Shown: positions 11,552 to 23,430, counted from the first letter of the stretch. The stretch is 64,000 bases of DNA from Eucommia ulmoides (GCA_016647705.1 CM028333.1:17791743-17855742), one strand, 5' to 3'. A program made the numbers and translations. The notes: generated by a model not told the origin, from the sequence alone.

Positions 11552-12179
11552 ATGGATCTGGAGACGGGGGTTTATCAGAATCATGATAAGGTGAGATGGG
11601 TGTGTGTTAATTTGTGCTTTTGAGCGGTTTTGAAGAAAACCCATTTCGTTTTTTTTTTCCCTGATGAAACCGTTGATTTTTGTTGCAGAAAGAATCATGG
11701 CGAATGGTATTGATATTGGCTTACCAGAGCTTGGGGGTCGTCTATGGCGATTTGAGCACATCTCCTCTATACGTTTACAAGAGCACTTTCGCTGAAGACA
11801 TTGAACACTCGGAAACAAATGAAGAAATCTATGGCGTTCTCTCCTTTGTGTTCTGGACTCTCACTCTTGTTCCTCTTCTCAAGTACGTTTTCATTGTGCT
11901 CAGAGCTGATGATAATGGAGAAGGTGGAACATTTGCTCTGTATTCACTCCTCTGCAGACACGCTAGGGTTAGCTCATTGCCTAATTGCCAAACGGCCGAT
12001 GAAGAATTATCAACTTATAAAAAAGACGGCACCGGCCGAACAGCCCCTACTCATTTTGGGTCAAGGCTCAAATCAACCCTAGAGAAGCACAGAGTTCTGC
12101 AGAAATTCTTGCTGGTATTGGCTCTGATCGGTGCTTGTATGGTGATCGGCGATGGAATTCTTACACCGGCGATTTCCGG

Positions 12180-12219
<40 letters not shown>

Positions 12220-15200
12220 TTCATTAGTTTCTTGTGGAAATGTTGAATTTGGCTAATTTGAAGTTCTGGGTGTTTTTTTAACTTTACAGATTTGATTGAT
12301 TTTTTTGTCCATTTCCTACAGTTTTTTCTGCAGTTTCTGGTGTTGAACTTGCGATGTCCAAGGAGCATCATAAATGTAAGATTCTTAAACTTTGTCCCCC
12401 TTTGATTGTTGTTTCTTGCTATTTATTCTTCTGTAAATGTTAATACAATCAATAGGAGGTAAATCAAACCCCACTAATTTGCCTGATATTGTTGAAATTG
12501 CTTTTGACTAGCTTGATTCAAAGCTGATTTTTTGAATATCACGAGTATCATATGACTTAATAGTGTTATATTCTAGTCCCACATCGATCACTCTCCAAAC
12601 CACTATATAAGTTAAAGGAACTACTCCACTTAATATCAAATTGTTTTAAGTTGGAATCTCCTAACATGATATTGGAGCCAAGAGATAAGGTTATGTGAAT
12701 TCGTCTCTTCTTTGATAGTCAAATCTTTCGTGCAAGTTGGGGGTTGCACATATCTCACTATTTTTTCGTAGTCAAATCATCCATGCAAAGTGGAAGTTAC
12801 ACTTAAGGGTGGATGTTAAATTCTTGTCATACGTCGATCACGTCGATCACTTGAGAGTGCCCAGACCCCTATATAATTCAAAGGAGTTACTCCACTTGAT
12901 ACCGAATTGCTTAAATTTCTTAAATCTATTCTTCATTGGTTTTAGGGGACGTTTGGTTAAGAATTATCTTATGTTGGATGAATTGATTTGCGCACCTCGC
13001 AGTTTATTTGTTTGGATGAACAAAAGAAACATTAAATGGTTTTTTATTAGTTAATTTTTTAACTATATCTTGGTCTAGCCTTTTTGAAGGTTTTTAGTTC
13101 ATGAATCTAACAACTATTAAGATAGTCCAATATGCGCATTGAAGAACAACCAAACGGACCAAAAACCCTTTTCAAATTTTTTAATCTGCAAATTATCCAC
13201 AACCCATTTCCATTTTCATATAGATCAATTGATCCAACTACTCATTCTTCGTTTTGAAATTTTTTTTTTTTTTTTTTTGGCAGATGTAGAAGTTCCAGTT
13301 GCATGTGTCATACTCATAGGGTTGTTTGCCCTTCAACATTACGGGACCCACCGGGTCGGTTTCTTATTCGCACCTGTTGTAATGACCTGGCTTTTCTGCA
13401 TCAGCGCCATTGGTGTATACAACATTTTTCACTGGAACCCTCAGGTTTACCAAGCGCTTTCTCCGTATTACATGTATAAATTTCTCAAGAAAACCCAAAG
13501 AAGCGGTTGGATGTCCCTTGGTGGGATCCTACTATGCATAACAGGCAAGTTTATTGCTGTGATTTAGCTGGTTTAAGGCATTTTTTTTTTTTTAATTTCT
13601 TGAAATTTCAATAAAATAAGTGTTTATTCTTCCAGGTTCTGAAGCCATGTTTGCCGATCTAGGACATTTTTCGCAGCTGTCAATCAAGGTACAATAATTT
13701 ATGAAAATCCAAAAAAATAAAAAATAAAATCGAAATTCTGACATTATGTTTTTTTTTTTTTTCAATTGTATTTCTCTTGAATTATAATGAATTTCTAGTA
13801 CGCATTTGGCTTGGCGCAGTCTGGAGGCCAAAAATTGCAGTAATTTGGATTTTCAAAACGTGAGTTTTGGACCTACAAGTGTTCCCCCAAATGGGTACCA
13901 AAACCTACAAGCGTTCCCCCAAACGGGTACTTACCACTTATTATTATTCTGTATTAAGACCTTTGTTTGTTGCTGCAGATTGCTTTTACATCGGTGGTTT
14001 ATCCATCCTTAATCCTTGCATACATGGGACAAGCTGCGTATATATCTAAGCACCATGATATTGAGGACAGTTCTCGCATCGGATTTTATGTCTCGGTACC
14101 GGAAAAGATAAGATGGCCGGTTCTGGTGATAGCTATTTTAGCCGCCGTGGTGGGAAGCCAAGCCATAATAACCGGAACCTTTTCTATCATCAAGCAATGC
14201 TCGAGCTTGGGATGCTTCCCCAGGGTCAAAATCATCCATACCTCATCCAAAATACACGGCCAAATCTACATCCCGGAGATCAACTGGATCTTGATGACCT
14301 TGTGTTTGGCTGTTACTATCGGTTTCAGAGACACTAAACGGATGGGTAACGCTTCAGGTACTAAAACAAAAGGATTCATGGCAAACAATACACAAAATTA
14401 AAATTTTTGCTTATACAGTCCACTCGCTCGTAATATAATTTTCTGAAGTCCATTAATTCTACAAGAAGTTAAAATCACTTCACTTCATGAAAATAAATGT
14501 AATATTTTGAAAGAAAAATATTACACTGATTTACATGTAGTTCAATGATTTTGAATATCTCACAAAATTATTGGATTTCTTACTGTTGCGAGTGGATTGG
14601 GTGAATCGTAAGCTGCGAAAATTGGGGCCAGTGGCAAAACCCCGCTCCAAAAAAACGTAATGGTTCGTTTTTAAGGTTTTTTCTTAAGACGCGTTTGGCT
14701 ATATAACACGATATATATTTTTGTATTTTTGGTGTACTAGGTTTGGCAGTTATAACTGTAATGCTGGTGACAACTTGCTTGATGTCCTTGGTCATAGTTT
14801 TGTGCTGGAACCAGAGCGTTTTTCTCGCCGTGTGCTTCGTTTTCTTCTTTGGAACCATCGAAGCTCTCTATTTCTCGGCTTCTCTGATCAAATTTCTAGA
14901 AGGGGCGTGGGTCCCCATCGCCCTCGCGTTCATCTTCATGATAGTAATGTGTGTTTGGCATTTCGGTACGCTGAAAAAATACGAATTCGATGTACAAAAC
15001 AAGGTTTCTGTTGACTGGCTACTGGGCCTGGGCCCGAGCCTGGGCATCGTAAGGGTCCGTGGCATCGGGCTTATCCACACCGAGCTTGTCTCCGGAATTC
15101 CGGCGATTTTCTCCCATTTTGTAACGAACCTTCCGGCCTTCCACCAGGTCTTGGTTTTCCTCTGTGTTAAATCAGTCCCGGTCCCACATGTTAAGCATGA

Positions 15201-15801
15201 AGAACGGTTTCTCGTAGGCCATATCGGCCCGCGAGAGTACCATCTTTACCGGGTCATCGTTAGATACGGGTACCGGGATTTCCACAAGGACGATACCCAG
15301 TTTGAAAACGACCTCGTTTGTAGCATTGCTGAGTTTATACGGACTGGAAAACCCAGCCCGAACGGTGTCGCCGAAGATTCCGGGAAGGTCACCGATAACG
15401 AGGAGATGACGGTTGTCGGAACTCCGTCGACACATCCAGAAGGTGTTCGAATGCGGGAAGATGACGCAGACAATGAAGCTGAGTCAGTGGGGATATCAGA
15501 AATACGGACCCCACTGGCTGCGAAAACTAGGAAACGGGTGCGGTTTGTGGTGCCGGAAAACCCGAAGATTGACCGGGCAGCGCAGGAGGAGTTGCGGGAC
15601 CTGATGGAGGCCCGGGAGGCGGGGGTTGCTTATATTTTAGGGCACTCTTACGTAAGGGCGAAGCAAGGGTCAAGCCTGCTGAAGAAGGCTGTGATAAATT
15701 ATGGGTATGATTTCTTGAGGAGGAATTGCAGGGCACCTACTTGTGCACTGAGTGTACCTCATGCGTCTAGTTTAGAGGTAGGAGTGGTCTGCCATGTATG
15801 A
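11552..15801 (+). CDS. KUP: KUP/HAK/KT potassium transporter (KUP2/6/8-like), 7 exons
   Basis: Membrane K+ transporter (proton-coupled uptake family). Exons by GT/AG and frame: 11552-11590, 11689-12178, 12322-12375, 13284-13544, 13636-13688, 13979-14357, 14741-15801, giving 779 codons including the stop, close to the usual family length. Residues 29-41 read [13 protein letters not shown], the signature near the first membrane helix. [11 protein letters not shown] lies at about 85-95, followed by [10 protein letters not shown] and [13 protein letters not shown]. Twelve or so hydrophobic helices run to about residue 500, then comes a hydrophilic cytosolic tail of about 275 residues ending LEVGVVCHV. 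The start is the first ATG of MDLETGVYQ, whose 13-codon exon joins in phase to KESWRMVL. The KKESWR N-terminus and [16 protein letters not shown] match the cluster II KUP2/6/8 group best (from memory of those proteins). Intron 4 uses a GC donor. I see no break in the frame. Confidence 0.93.
12180..12211. repeat. (TA)n microsatellite in KUP intron 2
   Basis: An alternating AT run begins one base after the intron 2 donor (GTAATATATATA...), followed by a T run. It is a likely length-polymorphic site next to a splice donor. Confidence 0.85.
12564..12935 (+). mobile_element. TRIM (miniature LTR retrotransposon) in KUP intron 3
   Basis: Two direct repeats of about 100-120 bp flank a short non-coding interior. 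The first (12564-12666) starts TGTTATATTCTAGTCCCACA and the second (12814-about 12935) starts TGTTAAATTCTTGTC. Both contain CATCGATCAC/CGTCGATCAC, CTATATAA, and AGGA(A/G)(C/T)TACTCCACTT. Directly after the first repeat is TGATATTGGAGCC (12667-12679), close to the initiator-Met tRNA primer site TGGTATCAGAGCC. A purine stretch AAGGGTGGA precedes the second repeat. No coding capacity, as usual for TRIMs. Repeat divergence is substantial, so the insertion is old; no clear target-site duplication was found. Confidence 0.7.
13545..13635 (+). other. KUP intron 4, GC-AG type
   Basis: Exon 4 ends ATAACAG and the intron starts GCAAGT. The next exon starts at 13636 after TTCCAG with GTTCTGAAGCC. Reading frame and protein continuity ([15 protein letters not shown]) require this junction. 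CAG|GCAAGT is the strong consensus of the minor GC-AG intron class, spliced by the ordinary spliceosome. Confidence 0.85.
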
Positions 15802-16554
15802 GATTTTGGTATGCAATATATATATACACGTAATAATGTGATTCTGTAAATGTTTTGTATTTTTTGTTGAGATAGATCAAGATGAATTAGCCAGAGGTTT
15901 TCTAATTTGGTTTTACCAATTGGTTCTTCACAGAAAAACCAAGAAAAAGTTAGAAACGGTAGTTTTCCTTTCTGAAGCATATCTTTTCTCTCGGTTCTGC
16001 TAATCTGGTCAAGACCCAAATGTTTTAAAATTATTCCAAGGTTACTGATAAATTTTTGAAATTTATAAATAATGATATTTTAAAATTTTAAATTTTGAAA
16101 CCTCATTATTTATAAATTATTTATTTAAATAATTATTTTAAACGAATAATTTAATTGTATAATTTTTTAAATTTCGTTATTTGAATATATATATATATAT
16201 TATTTATTTATTTATTCTTAGTAATTTAATAATATAATTTTTATACCTATTTTTATAATATAATTTTAGTGATATCTTTTTAATTATATTATTTTTATAC
16301 ATATTATATACCTATCATATTTCTGTTGTATAATTTTAATAATACTATTTTTGGTAATATCATTTTAATTATATTATATTTATACCTATTGTATAATTTC
16401 AATCATGCTATTTTTATATCTATTTTAATTGTACTATTGTTATACCTCTTTTAGGAACATAATTTTAGTAATATCATTTTAAGTATACTAATTTAATTAT
16501 ACTATTTTTATACATATTTTAGTAATATTATTTTAATTATACTTATTGGGAGAA
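15802..16554. other. KUP downstream region, AT-rich
   Basis: Presumed KUP 3' untranslated region, then very AT-rich sequence with many TAATATTATTTTAATTATA-like phrases (16230-16550). No gene seen. Confidence 0.4.
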
Positions 16555-16920
16555 CTGAAATCTAATTTATATCCCGGTAGTTTGCGCAACTTTGAACATC
16601 CCTTTTATTTTTATAAATGGGCACTAAAACACTCATCTTTCAATCATCAGACATTCTTTTAGTTCTGAAAATGTTATTAAAAAGTCTATTCAACCAATCT
16701 ATCCCAAGATCTCCTACATCTTTCCACACCTTTATTGGGATTTCATCTGACCCTACTGCTCGTTTAATCTTCATCTTCCTTAATGCTATTTTAACTTTCG
16801 AAACTTTGATTCTTCTATGAAACCTATAAATCTTAGGAAAATTTTTGAGGGATTCTATTTGTTCAAAAAACAACTTTCTAGGTCCTATGCTTTTTGGGCT
16901 CATTTCAAAAGTATCATCAT
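16555..16920 (-). pseudogene. LINE reverse transcriptase fragment
   Basis: A minus-strand open segment of 87 codons (16903-16640) reads FHRRIKVSKVKIALRKMK, then IKRAVGSDEIPIKVWKDVGD and LGIDWLNRLFNNIF, the standard opening of the RTE reverse transcriptase. It continues after a stop with LVPIYKNKRDVQSCANYRD. The YxDD catalytic box and all later motifs are absent because the element ends here. Confidence 0.8.
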
Positions 16921-17224
16921 ATTTATTCTTCTTAAATTACCCTCAATAACTACAAAATTTACAAATTTAGAATTTCACTTGTTTTCAAATTTTTCTCAAT
17001 TTTTATTTTTAATAAAAAAATTCAATTAATTTTATTTTTCTTAATTTTTTTTTTTTGTAAAATATCATAAATACCCTAATTTTATTTCACTTAATTTTAT
17101 TTCAAATTTTATTTATTTTTTAAAATATTCTATGAAGATTTTAAAATATAAAATATAAAAAATTAAATATTAAATTCTATTTAAATTAAAAATTCATTTA
17201 AAATATTTAAAAATTAATTAAGTC

Positions 17225-18260
17225 GATATCCACTTAATTATATTTAGTAGATATCCACTTAATTATATTTAATAGATATCCACTTACATTATTTTTCACT
17301 TAATTTAATTTTTTTTAATTTTTTTTTTAAATATTCTATGAACATTTTAAAATATAAAGAATTAGAAAGCCAGAAAATAAAAAATTCCACTAAATATTAA
17401 TCTTTAGTTACATTCCACTAGAAAATTACATAAATCCACTTAACTCCTAAGTGAAAATCTAAAAAAAAAAAAATTAAAGTAAAAATCCGCTAAAAATTAA
17501 GACGATTGACGTCCGTCGTCTTCACCAATCATCACACCGTCGCACTCCCTCCATCTTCATCGGTCTTCAATAAGTAAATAGGTGGATATCTATTAAAAAT
17601 CAATAAGTAGATATTCACTAAAAATAATTAGTGGATATCCACTGAACTAAAAAATAATACAAACATTTAACACAATCAATAGATATCTACTGAACTAAAA
17701 AAATAACACAAACATTTAAACAATCAAATTAAACAATCAATGGATATCCACTGAACTAAAAAATAACACAAACAATAAGTAGATATCCACTAAAAACAAT
17801 GAGTGGATATCCACTGAACTAAAAAATAACACAAACATTTAAACAATCGGTGGATATCTACTGAACTAAAAAAATAACACAAATATTTAAACAATTAAAT
17901 TAAACAATCAATGGATATCCACTGAGCTAAAAAATAACACAAACATCTGTACACAAAGGATAAAAATGACAAATAAATGAAGAAATCGTTAGAACTTATT
18001 TGAATCTAATTGGGTTATCTTAAATAATATTAAAATTCTAATTCAATTTTATTTATCTTCGTTCACCTATCAAGCAACCAAACAGAGGATATCCACTAAC
18101 AAAAATCCACCATATGTGGAAATCCACTAAAAAATCAATAATTGGATATCCACTAAAAGTATTCAGAGGATATCCACTAACAAATAATCAATGGATATCT
18201 ACTAACAATTAATCAGTCGATATCCACCAACAATTAATCAGTTGATATCTACTTAGCTCT
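17225..18260. repeat. Array of the palindrome AGTGGATATCCACT
   Basis: About 19 full or near copies of GGATATCCACT occur in about 1 kb, for example at about 17226, 17265, 17274, 17628, 17742, 17780, 17802, 17850, 17911, 18086, 18145, 18168, 18192 and 18243. The fullest form AGTGGATATCCACT is its own reverse complement. Between 17630 and 17960 the motif is followed by GAACTAAAAAATAACACAAA, making an irregular 60-70-bp tandem repeat; elsewhere spacing varies from 9 to over 100 bp. Confidence 0.85.
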
Positions 18261-18550
18261 TTCAACTATGTTTGATGAACAATAACACAATCAATTGCAA
18301 ATAAAATGATGACAAATGGTATTTGGATTAATTCGTCTTTCTATTTCTGCAGTCTGAAAATAAATATCCAAAGCAAGTTAAAAGTGTCGTGAAGTACTAG
18401 TGCACAATCCGTGAAGTATTTGGATTAATAATCAGTGAACAATCCCCAAACTTATGAAAAAAAAAAGTATTTGGATTAATAATCAATTATTATTAAGATT
18501 CAAGAAATCAAATATATGCAAAACATATACAAACAAACGAATCAATACAC

Positions 18551-18552
<2 letters not shown>

Positions 18553-18588
<36 letters not shown>
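18553..18588. repeat. (GA)n microsatellite
   Basis: Uninterrupted GAGAGA run of about 36 bp between CATTGA and GTACTT. Confidence 0.9.
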
Positions 18589-18591
<3 letters not shown>

Positions 18592-19839
18592 TTTTGAATG
18601 ACTGGTAATGGCTGGAGCTTGCGGTGACGACGACCATGGACGATGTTGATGATGGCGAAGAGCGGTGACGGGTGGAGGAGACAACGATGATGATGGCGAC
18701 CCAGATTTGGCCAGATCTGAGTAATCTGAGTAGATCTAAGCAACAAAAAGATGAACAGTGGCTTGCGTTGACGGCACCTTGCGGCGACGATGAACAACAT
18801 CAGGTTTGAGAGAGCGTGAGAAGTGAGAGACGAGAGAGAGAGAGACAAAAAAAAAAAAAAAAAAAAACTAACCGGCGATGATGGATGAAAAGGCGACGAA
18901 TGGAGACGAACGATTGAGAAGGCGGCGACGGTGAGAGAGTAATGGAAAGAGAGAGGAGGTGACAGTAAGAGTGAGAGAGTAATGAAGAGGGGCACATTTT
19001 GAAATAGAGAGAGAATGACACATTTTGAAATAGAGAGAAATTTAGGGTTTTTGATATATTAAATGAACAGGGGCAAAAAAGGAAAAAAAATAAATTGCCA
19101 ACTCAGCAAGGACTTTTCAAGCCAAATTTTTTAAAATAGGAGTTTTGATCCTCCTTAAAAAAACATGGTACTTAAAAAGTTATCCACCTCAAGAAAATGA
19201 CATTTGGATGAATTTTTCTAAATCTTATCTGAAGGTAAACTAGACAACTCTAAATTAGATTTTTTAGCATTTTTCTCATTAAATAAATTATAAAAATAAC
19301 TTCTCTATCGTTTCACAATCTCTTCATCTTTCACCAATACCTTCTTATCATCGTCTTTAATGCACATGACACTTCCAATATCTCTAGTCTTTCGTTCACG
19401 TCGCTTAGCGAGTTTAAATATATCCCTTTCTCCAACTTTTTGTATCTAACTTTTGATACAAATTATCATACGCCTGAAACTTTGATTCTTTAATTATTTG
19501 CTTACCTCCATTTTTGCATGTTTATACTTCTCCCAACTCTCACTATTTTGACATTTTTGTCATTCTTTATAAGCTATTTTCTTGTTACAGACGGCTTTTT
19601 GAACTTCTTCATTCCATCACCAACTTTCTTTATATTGTGGTCTCCATCCTCTCAAGACTCCTAAAACTTCTATTCATATCTCTCTAATACAACTCGCCAT
19701 ATCACTCCATATTTTGTTCACTTCCTCATGTCTTTTTCATAACTCATTATTGTTAATTTTATCCTTAAACAACTCCATCTTCTCACGTCTTAGATCTCTC
19801 AAATGTATCCTTACATGCCTACTTATCTTAAAATCCCGT

Positions 19840-20593
19840 TTCTACCCCTGAAACTTCAAATTGGCTACCTTCAGTCTATGTTGGGTGGCAATATTCTCTC
19901 CGGGTACGATCTTACAATACTTACATATTAAGCGATCCCTCGTTTTTGTAAGGACAAAGTCTATTTGGTTATTTCTCTGTCTATTCTTAAATATGATAAG
20001 GTGTTCATTTATCTTTTTAAAACATATATTCAGAAGAACTAAATCATATGCCATAGCAAAATCTAAAATCTTCTCACTCATTACATTATTCTCTCCAAAT
20101 CCATAATCACTATGTACTTTCTCGAATGTTCTCATTTCCTTCCCTACATGTCCATTCAAATCTCCCTTAATATATTTTTCTTGGTTAGGTATACTTTGAA
20201 GAACTTCGTCCATATTCTCCAATTCTCGTCTAACATCCTCTTGCAATCTCACTTGGGGAGCGTACACACTAATAACGTTAATGACCTCCCTTCCAACCAT
20301 CACCTTCATAACTATCATCCTATCTCTAATTCTCTTAATATCAACCAAGTTATCCTTTAAATCTATATCTACCATAATATCCACCCCGTTCTTATGTTTA
20401 CCCTTCTCTGTATACCATAACTTGTACCCCGCACTCTCAATTTTTCTAAACCTCTCTCCAACCCACTTATTTTTCTGCAAGCAAAGAATATTAATCATCC
20501 TTCTACTAATCATATTAATCCTCCTTCTACATTTGAATTCTTTAGTCTTACCCGTTAAAGTACCTACATTCCATAATAATTATATCCACCAAT
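19840..20593 (-). pseudogene. LINE AP-endonuclease domain
   Basis: A 223-codon minus-strand segment (20513-19842) reads INILCLQKNKWVG, YKLWYTEKGKHKNGVDI, NVISVYAPQV, the GDLNGHVG block and NNQIDFVL. These are the exonuclease-endonuclease-phosphatase motifs of RTE LINEs. The usual Q-E-T after CLQ reads K-N-K here, so the metal-binding Glu is lost. The DLNGHVG and QIDFVL motifs remain. It would nick target DNA for target-primed reverse transcription. Confidence 0.85.
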
Positions 20594-20690
20594 TCTCTAG
20601 TCTTACCCGTTAGAAGTACCTACATTCCATAATAATCATATCCAACAATTTTCTAGTCTTACCCATTAAAGTACCTACATTCTAAAATGC
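20540..20690 (-). repeat. 58-bp unit in three tandem copies at the LINE 5' end
   Basis: CTAGTCTTACCCGTTAAAGT ... ACATTCCATAATAATTATAT recurs three times at about 58-bp spacing (GTCTTACCC near 20547, 20603 and 20659). On the minus strand it covers the family's GTLTGK...ELVD block, which is therefore triplicated just upstream of the endonuclease. Confidence 0.8.
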
Positions 20691-20900
20691 TAACCTAAGC
20701 CTCTGTATACGGACTAGCTTCTTTATCTGCACTTGTTCACCATAATGCGACAACCCTTACTTATTTGACACCATATGTGGACAAAACAGGGCACGTCGCT
20801 TCCGAGCGACGCTCTAGCCCACCCTTGCACATTTTTCACTATATTTGGACAGTGGTAATATAGCGCATCGCTAGTAGGTGACGCCCCAACGTTTAATGTA

Positions 20901-22484
20901 TTTGGATTTATGTCATAAAAGTTCTGACAAAATTTTATTCTGACTGTCAGCTACCTAACAGATATAACGGCGACATCAACCAAGATACCAATGCCACCAC
21001 CCAAATATCAATATCACTAACCAAATGTATTTTTAACCCTAAGTCATCATCGAAATCCATTGAGGTACCGGCGTCTTCAAATTGTTTTTTTTCCCAAATA
21101 AATATTCTCACGAACCAATTTTGTTTTATCAAGGTCCCAACATACACCCTATACTTTATGAATTCCAATTTTTAAAACAAATTCCATTTATCATATTTAC
21201 AATTTAATCACCTCCCATATGTGGGTGCCACCAATATACGAAATACAACTTCATACAAAATACAACCTCATTGAGACATTTCTGCAAAAAGTTAGGGCAC
21301 AAAATACTTAACAGCATTGCCAACTATTTCCTACCCAACTGATTACAAACAAAATCTACCCAAAATACAATAAAATCAAAACAACAAATTATTGCATACA
21401 TTGCATTGGACATTTTGCTATTTTCTTTATTTTCGGAATTTTTTCGAACAAGTTGGGCAACATTTTCCTTCTGGATCATTCAATTAATGAGCCAATACAC
21501 AATAAAGAGCACCAAAATGAACTTCTCCCTTCTGCTTCGCTTTCTTATCATCTCTTCAAGTTCATTTTTCCTCTTTTGTAATCTAGGGATTAACAATCAC
21601 GCTCTATCATTCAACGAATCTTCGTACCAGAGGAAGAACCCACAAGAAGACCATCTCCCTTGTTGCAACCCAAAATTTTATTTAAAAAAAATAAAATCAG
21701 ACAAACTCTTATTTTTCAAAAACTAAAATTACAAGATATTCTCTTGTTAGAGATTGAAGTGAATGATAATCGGAACTATGAAATTCATACTAAAAACTAG
21801 TTTACCAACGCCATCAAACAATACACCTATACTACCAATATTTTTTCATCTTACAACTTCCTTCTAAAAACATTATAAATTTCACATTTATCATAAATCT
21901 TGTAAAGGAAACCTGCAACTTTTATTTGATATCTTGTAAATTTTCTGTCCGATTTATAACTTCGCTCGTTACCTGCTACCGTCTAGCACGAGTTTGGAAA
22001 TGTAACTTTCACTTTTCAAAAGCTGATAGAATGGACAAGAACGACGGAGATTGGACCACTTGACTCTTGAAGGGAAGTAAAGAGCCATTATTTCTCCTTT
22101 TATTTATTCTTTCAAATTAGATATGTATACATACAAAATCACTTGGTTGTATCGAAAGAAAAACCTTAAAAATACACACCACACAAATTTCAAACAAATC
22201 CTAGATTGGGTAATGCATGTGACATGTTACTTGTAGTAGGAGAATATTGCTCTTATATATATTTATATCAATCAAGGATAGCAACCCTTATTTTTCTTAA
22301 CATGATTCAGTAATGGCCAACACACAGAACTAAGGATTCTGTTCTCAACTGCCCATTATTTTATGAATTTCGTGATCCTTCAAGATCTTCATTTTAGGGA
22401 CAAACTTGCTATTATATCTACCTCTCTGAAAAAGAAGACCAATGCTATTTCACATGCCGGACTTGTGATGATTATATATATATA
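20901..22484. other. Intergenic, no gene recognised
   Basis: AT-rich DNA. The first part may be LINE 5' sequence (GC-richer phrases such as CGACGCTCTAGCCC near 20810). Open frames of up to about 100 codons (for example 21406-21726 +) look like chance: low complexity, Phe/Ser-rich, no domain. Confidence 0.4.
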
Positions 22485-22935
22485 GAGCGAATTGCATTCT
22501 TAGTCCTTATAGTTTTACTTATTCTTCTATTTAGTCCTAAAATATTTTAACAGAACAATATTACCTCTTAAACTTTGCGAATAGAGTTTATTTGGTCCTA
22601 GGGTTAAAAGAAACTGTTAGAATGGATAGAAAAAGTTGTCAAATTATCTGTACATGACACCTCATGTTTTTTAAGTCAATTCTATGGGTCGAACAACTAA
22701 TTCTCAACCTGTGTTGATCTTCATCCTCACAATTAGCTACAACTACCACTATACTGTTTGAATTTGTTTGTTTAAGTTCTTAAATATTTTTTTTTATCAA
22801 TTCTAACAAAATCTTCACCGAAGAACCAAACAGACTCTATTTGTGAAGTAAATTAATAAAATTCTTTTGTTTCCAAGTTGGAGGACCAAGTAGAACATTT
22901 AGTAAAATTACAAGGACTAAAAGTGTAATTCGCCC
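22485..22935. mobile_element. MITE with 35-bp terminal inverted repeats
   Basis: The left end GAGCGAATTGCATTCTTAGT (22485-22519) matches the reverse complement of the right end (22901-22935, ending AAAGTGTAATTCGCCC) with about five differences in 35. The interior of about 380 bp is non-coding. Both flanks are (TA)n, so the target-site duplication is probably TA-rich and cannot be measured. The superfamily is not assigned. Confidence 0.75.
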
Positions 22936-23189
22936 ATATATATATATATATATATATATATACAAAAATGGCCTTTTAGATGGAAAATGGAAACAGATCA
23001 TCATAAGCAAAAACCACGAGGAAACACTCTATGACCCCACAATTCACCTATCCAGTCATGTCAACCATGGAATCATAGTTTTTCTCACCCTTCACCAAAA
23101 GAGTCCCCTTGAACCACTCTCCACCGATCCCACCACTATGTTTCCTAGATTTTCCAATCTCCCAACAAAAGGTCACACTTTTGAAGTGT

Positions 23190-23430
23190 CCTTAGAAAAT
23201 TGTATTTTATTCAAATAGGTATTAGGTGGGTCAACAAGAAAACGTGTATCTTTTCTTTGTCAATTAAAATTGAACTCTTTTGGAAAACACTATAAGAATT
23301 AAATCTTCAATTTAATTTTGAATAGACCGATATAGAAGAATGCGTCTTTAAAATCGTCCGGAGAGGTGACTAATCAAGGTGTGTGTAAACTAACCTGAAT
23401 ACGTCTTATCGTATAACAAAAAAAGATAGA
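23190..23430 (+). mobile_element. SINE-like repeat, diverged copy
   Basis: Resembles the copy at 25838-26060: GGAAAACACTATAAGAATTA, then a middle with GCGTCTTTAAAATCGTCC, then GTGTGTAAACTAACCTGAAT and a terminal TCTTATCGTATAACAAAAAA A-rich tail. Same orientation as the other copy. No clear pol III A and B boxes were seen, so the class is inferred from size, the A-rich end and repetition. Confidence 0.4.

Larger units (their letters stand above)
16905..19205. mobile_element. Unclassified ~2.3-kb insertion inside the LINE
   Basis: This block interrupts the LINE between its linker and its RT, so it must have inserted later. Left to right it holds AT-rich DNA, the palindromic-motif array (17225-18260), a (GA)n tract (18553-18588), a GC-rich block with GACGACGACCATGGACGATG-like phrases (18600-18930), a poly(A) run (18847-18866), and a GAGAG-rich stretch ending AAATTTAGGGTTTTTGATAT (about 19030). 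No transposase was recognised and terminal repeats could not be fixed by eye; ends are approximate. Read on the minus strand the right part resembles a plant promoter and CT-rich leader. Confidence 0.5.
16555..20900 (-). mobile_element. RTE-type LINE, 3'-truncated and split by an insertion
   Basis: Read on the minus strand, the element starts near 20900, carries an AP-endonuclease domain (about 20590-19860), a linker typical of the family (RERKTRDIGSVMCIKDDDKK, about 19400-19330), and resumes at 16920-16555 with the start of a reverse transcriptase (IKRAVGSDEIPIKVWK, then LVPIYKNK and SCANYR). It stops within the RT domain at about 16555. Between the linker and the RT lies about 2.3 kb of unrelated AT-rich DNA. 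The resemblance is to plant RTE elements often mis-annotated as 'craniofacial development protein 2-like'. Several in-frame stops, for example TGA where the family has Trp after MSDD, show it is inactive. Confidence 0.8.

Noticed and set aside
18483-19021. Minus-strand frames rich in Ser/Leu around 18.5-19.0 kb
   Set aside because: Driven by (CT)n and GA-rich sequence. No domain; treated as part of the unclassified insertion.
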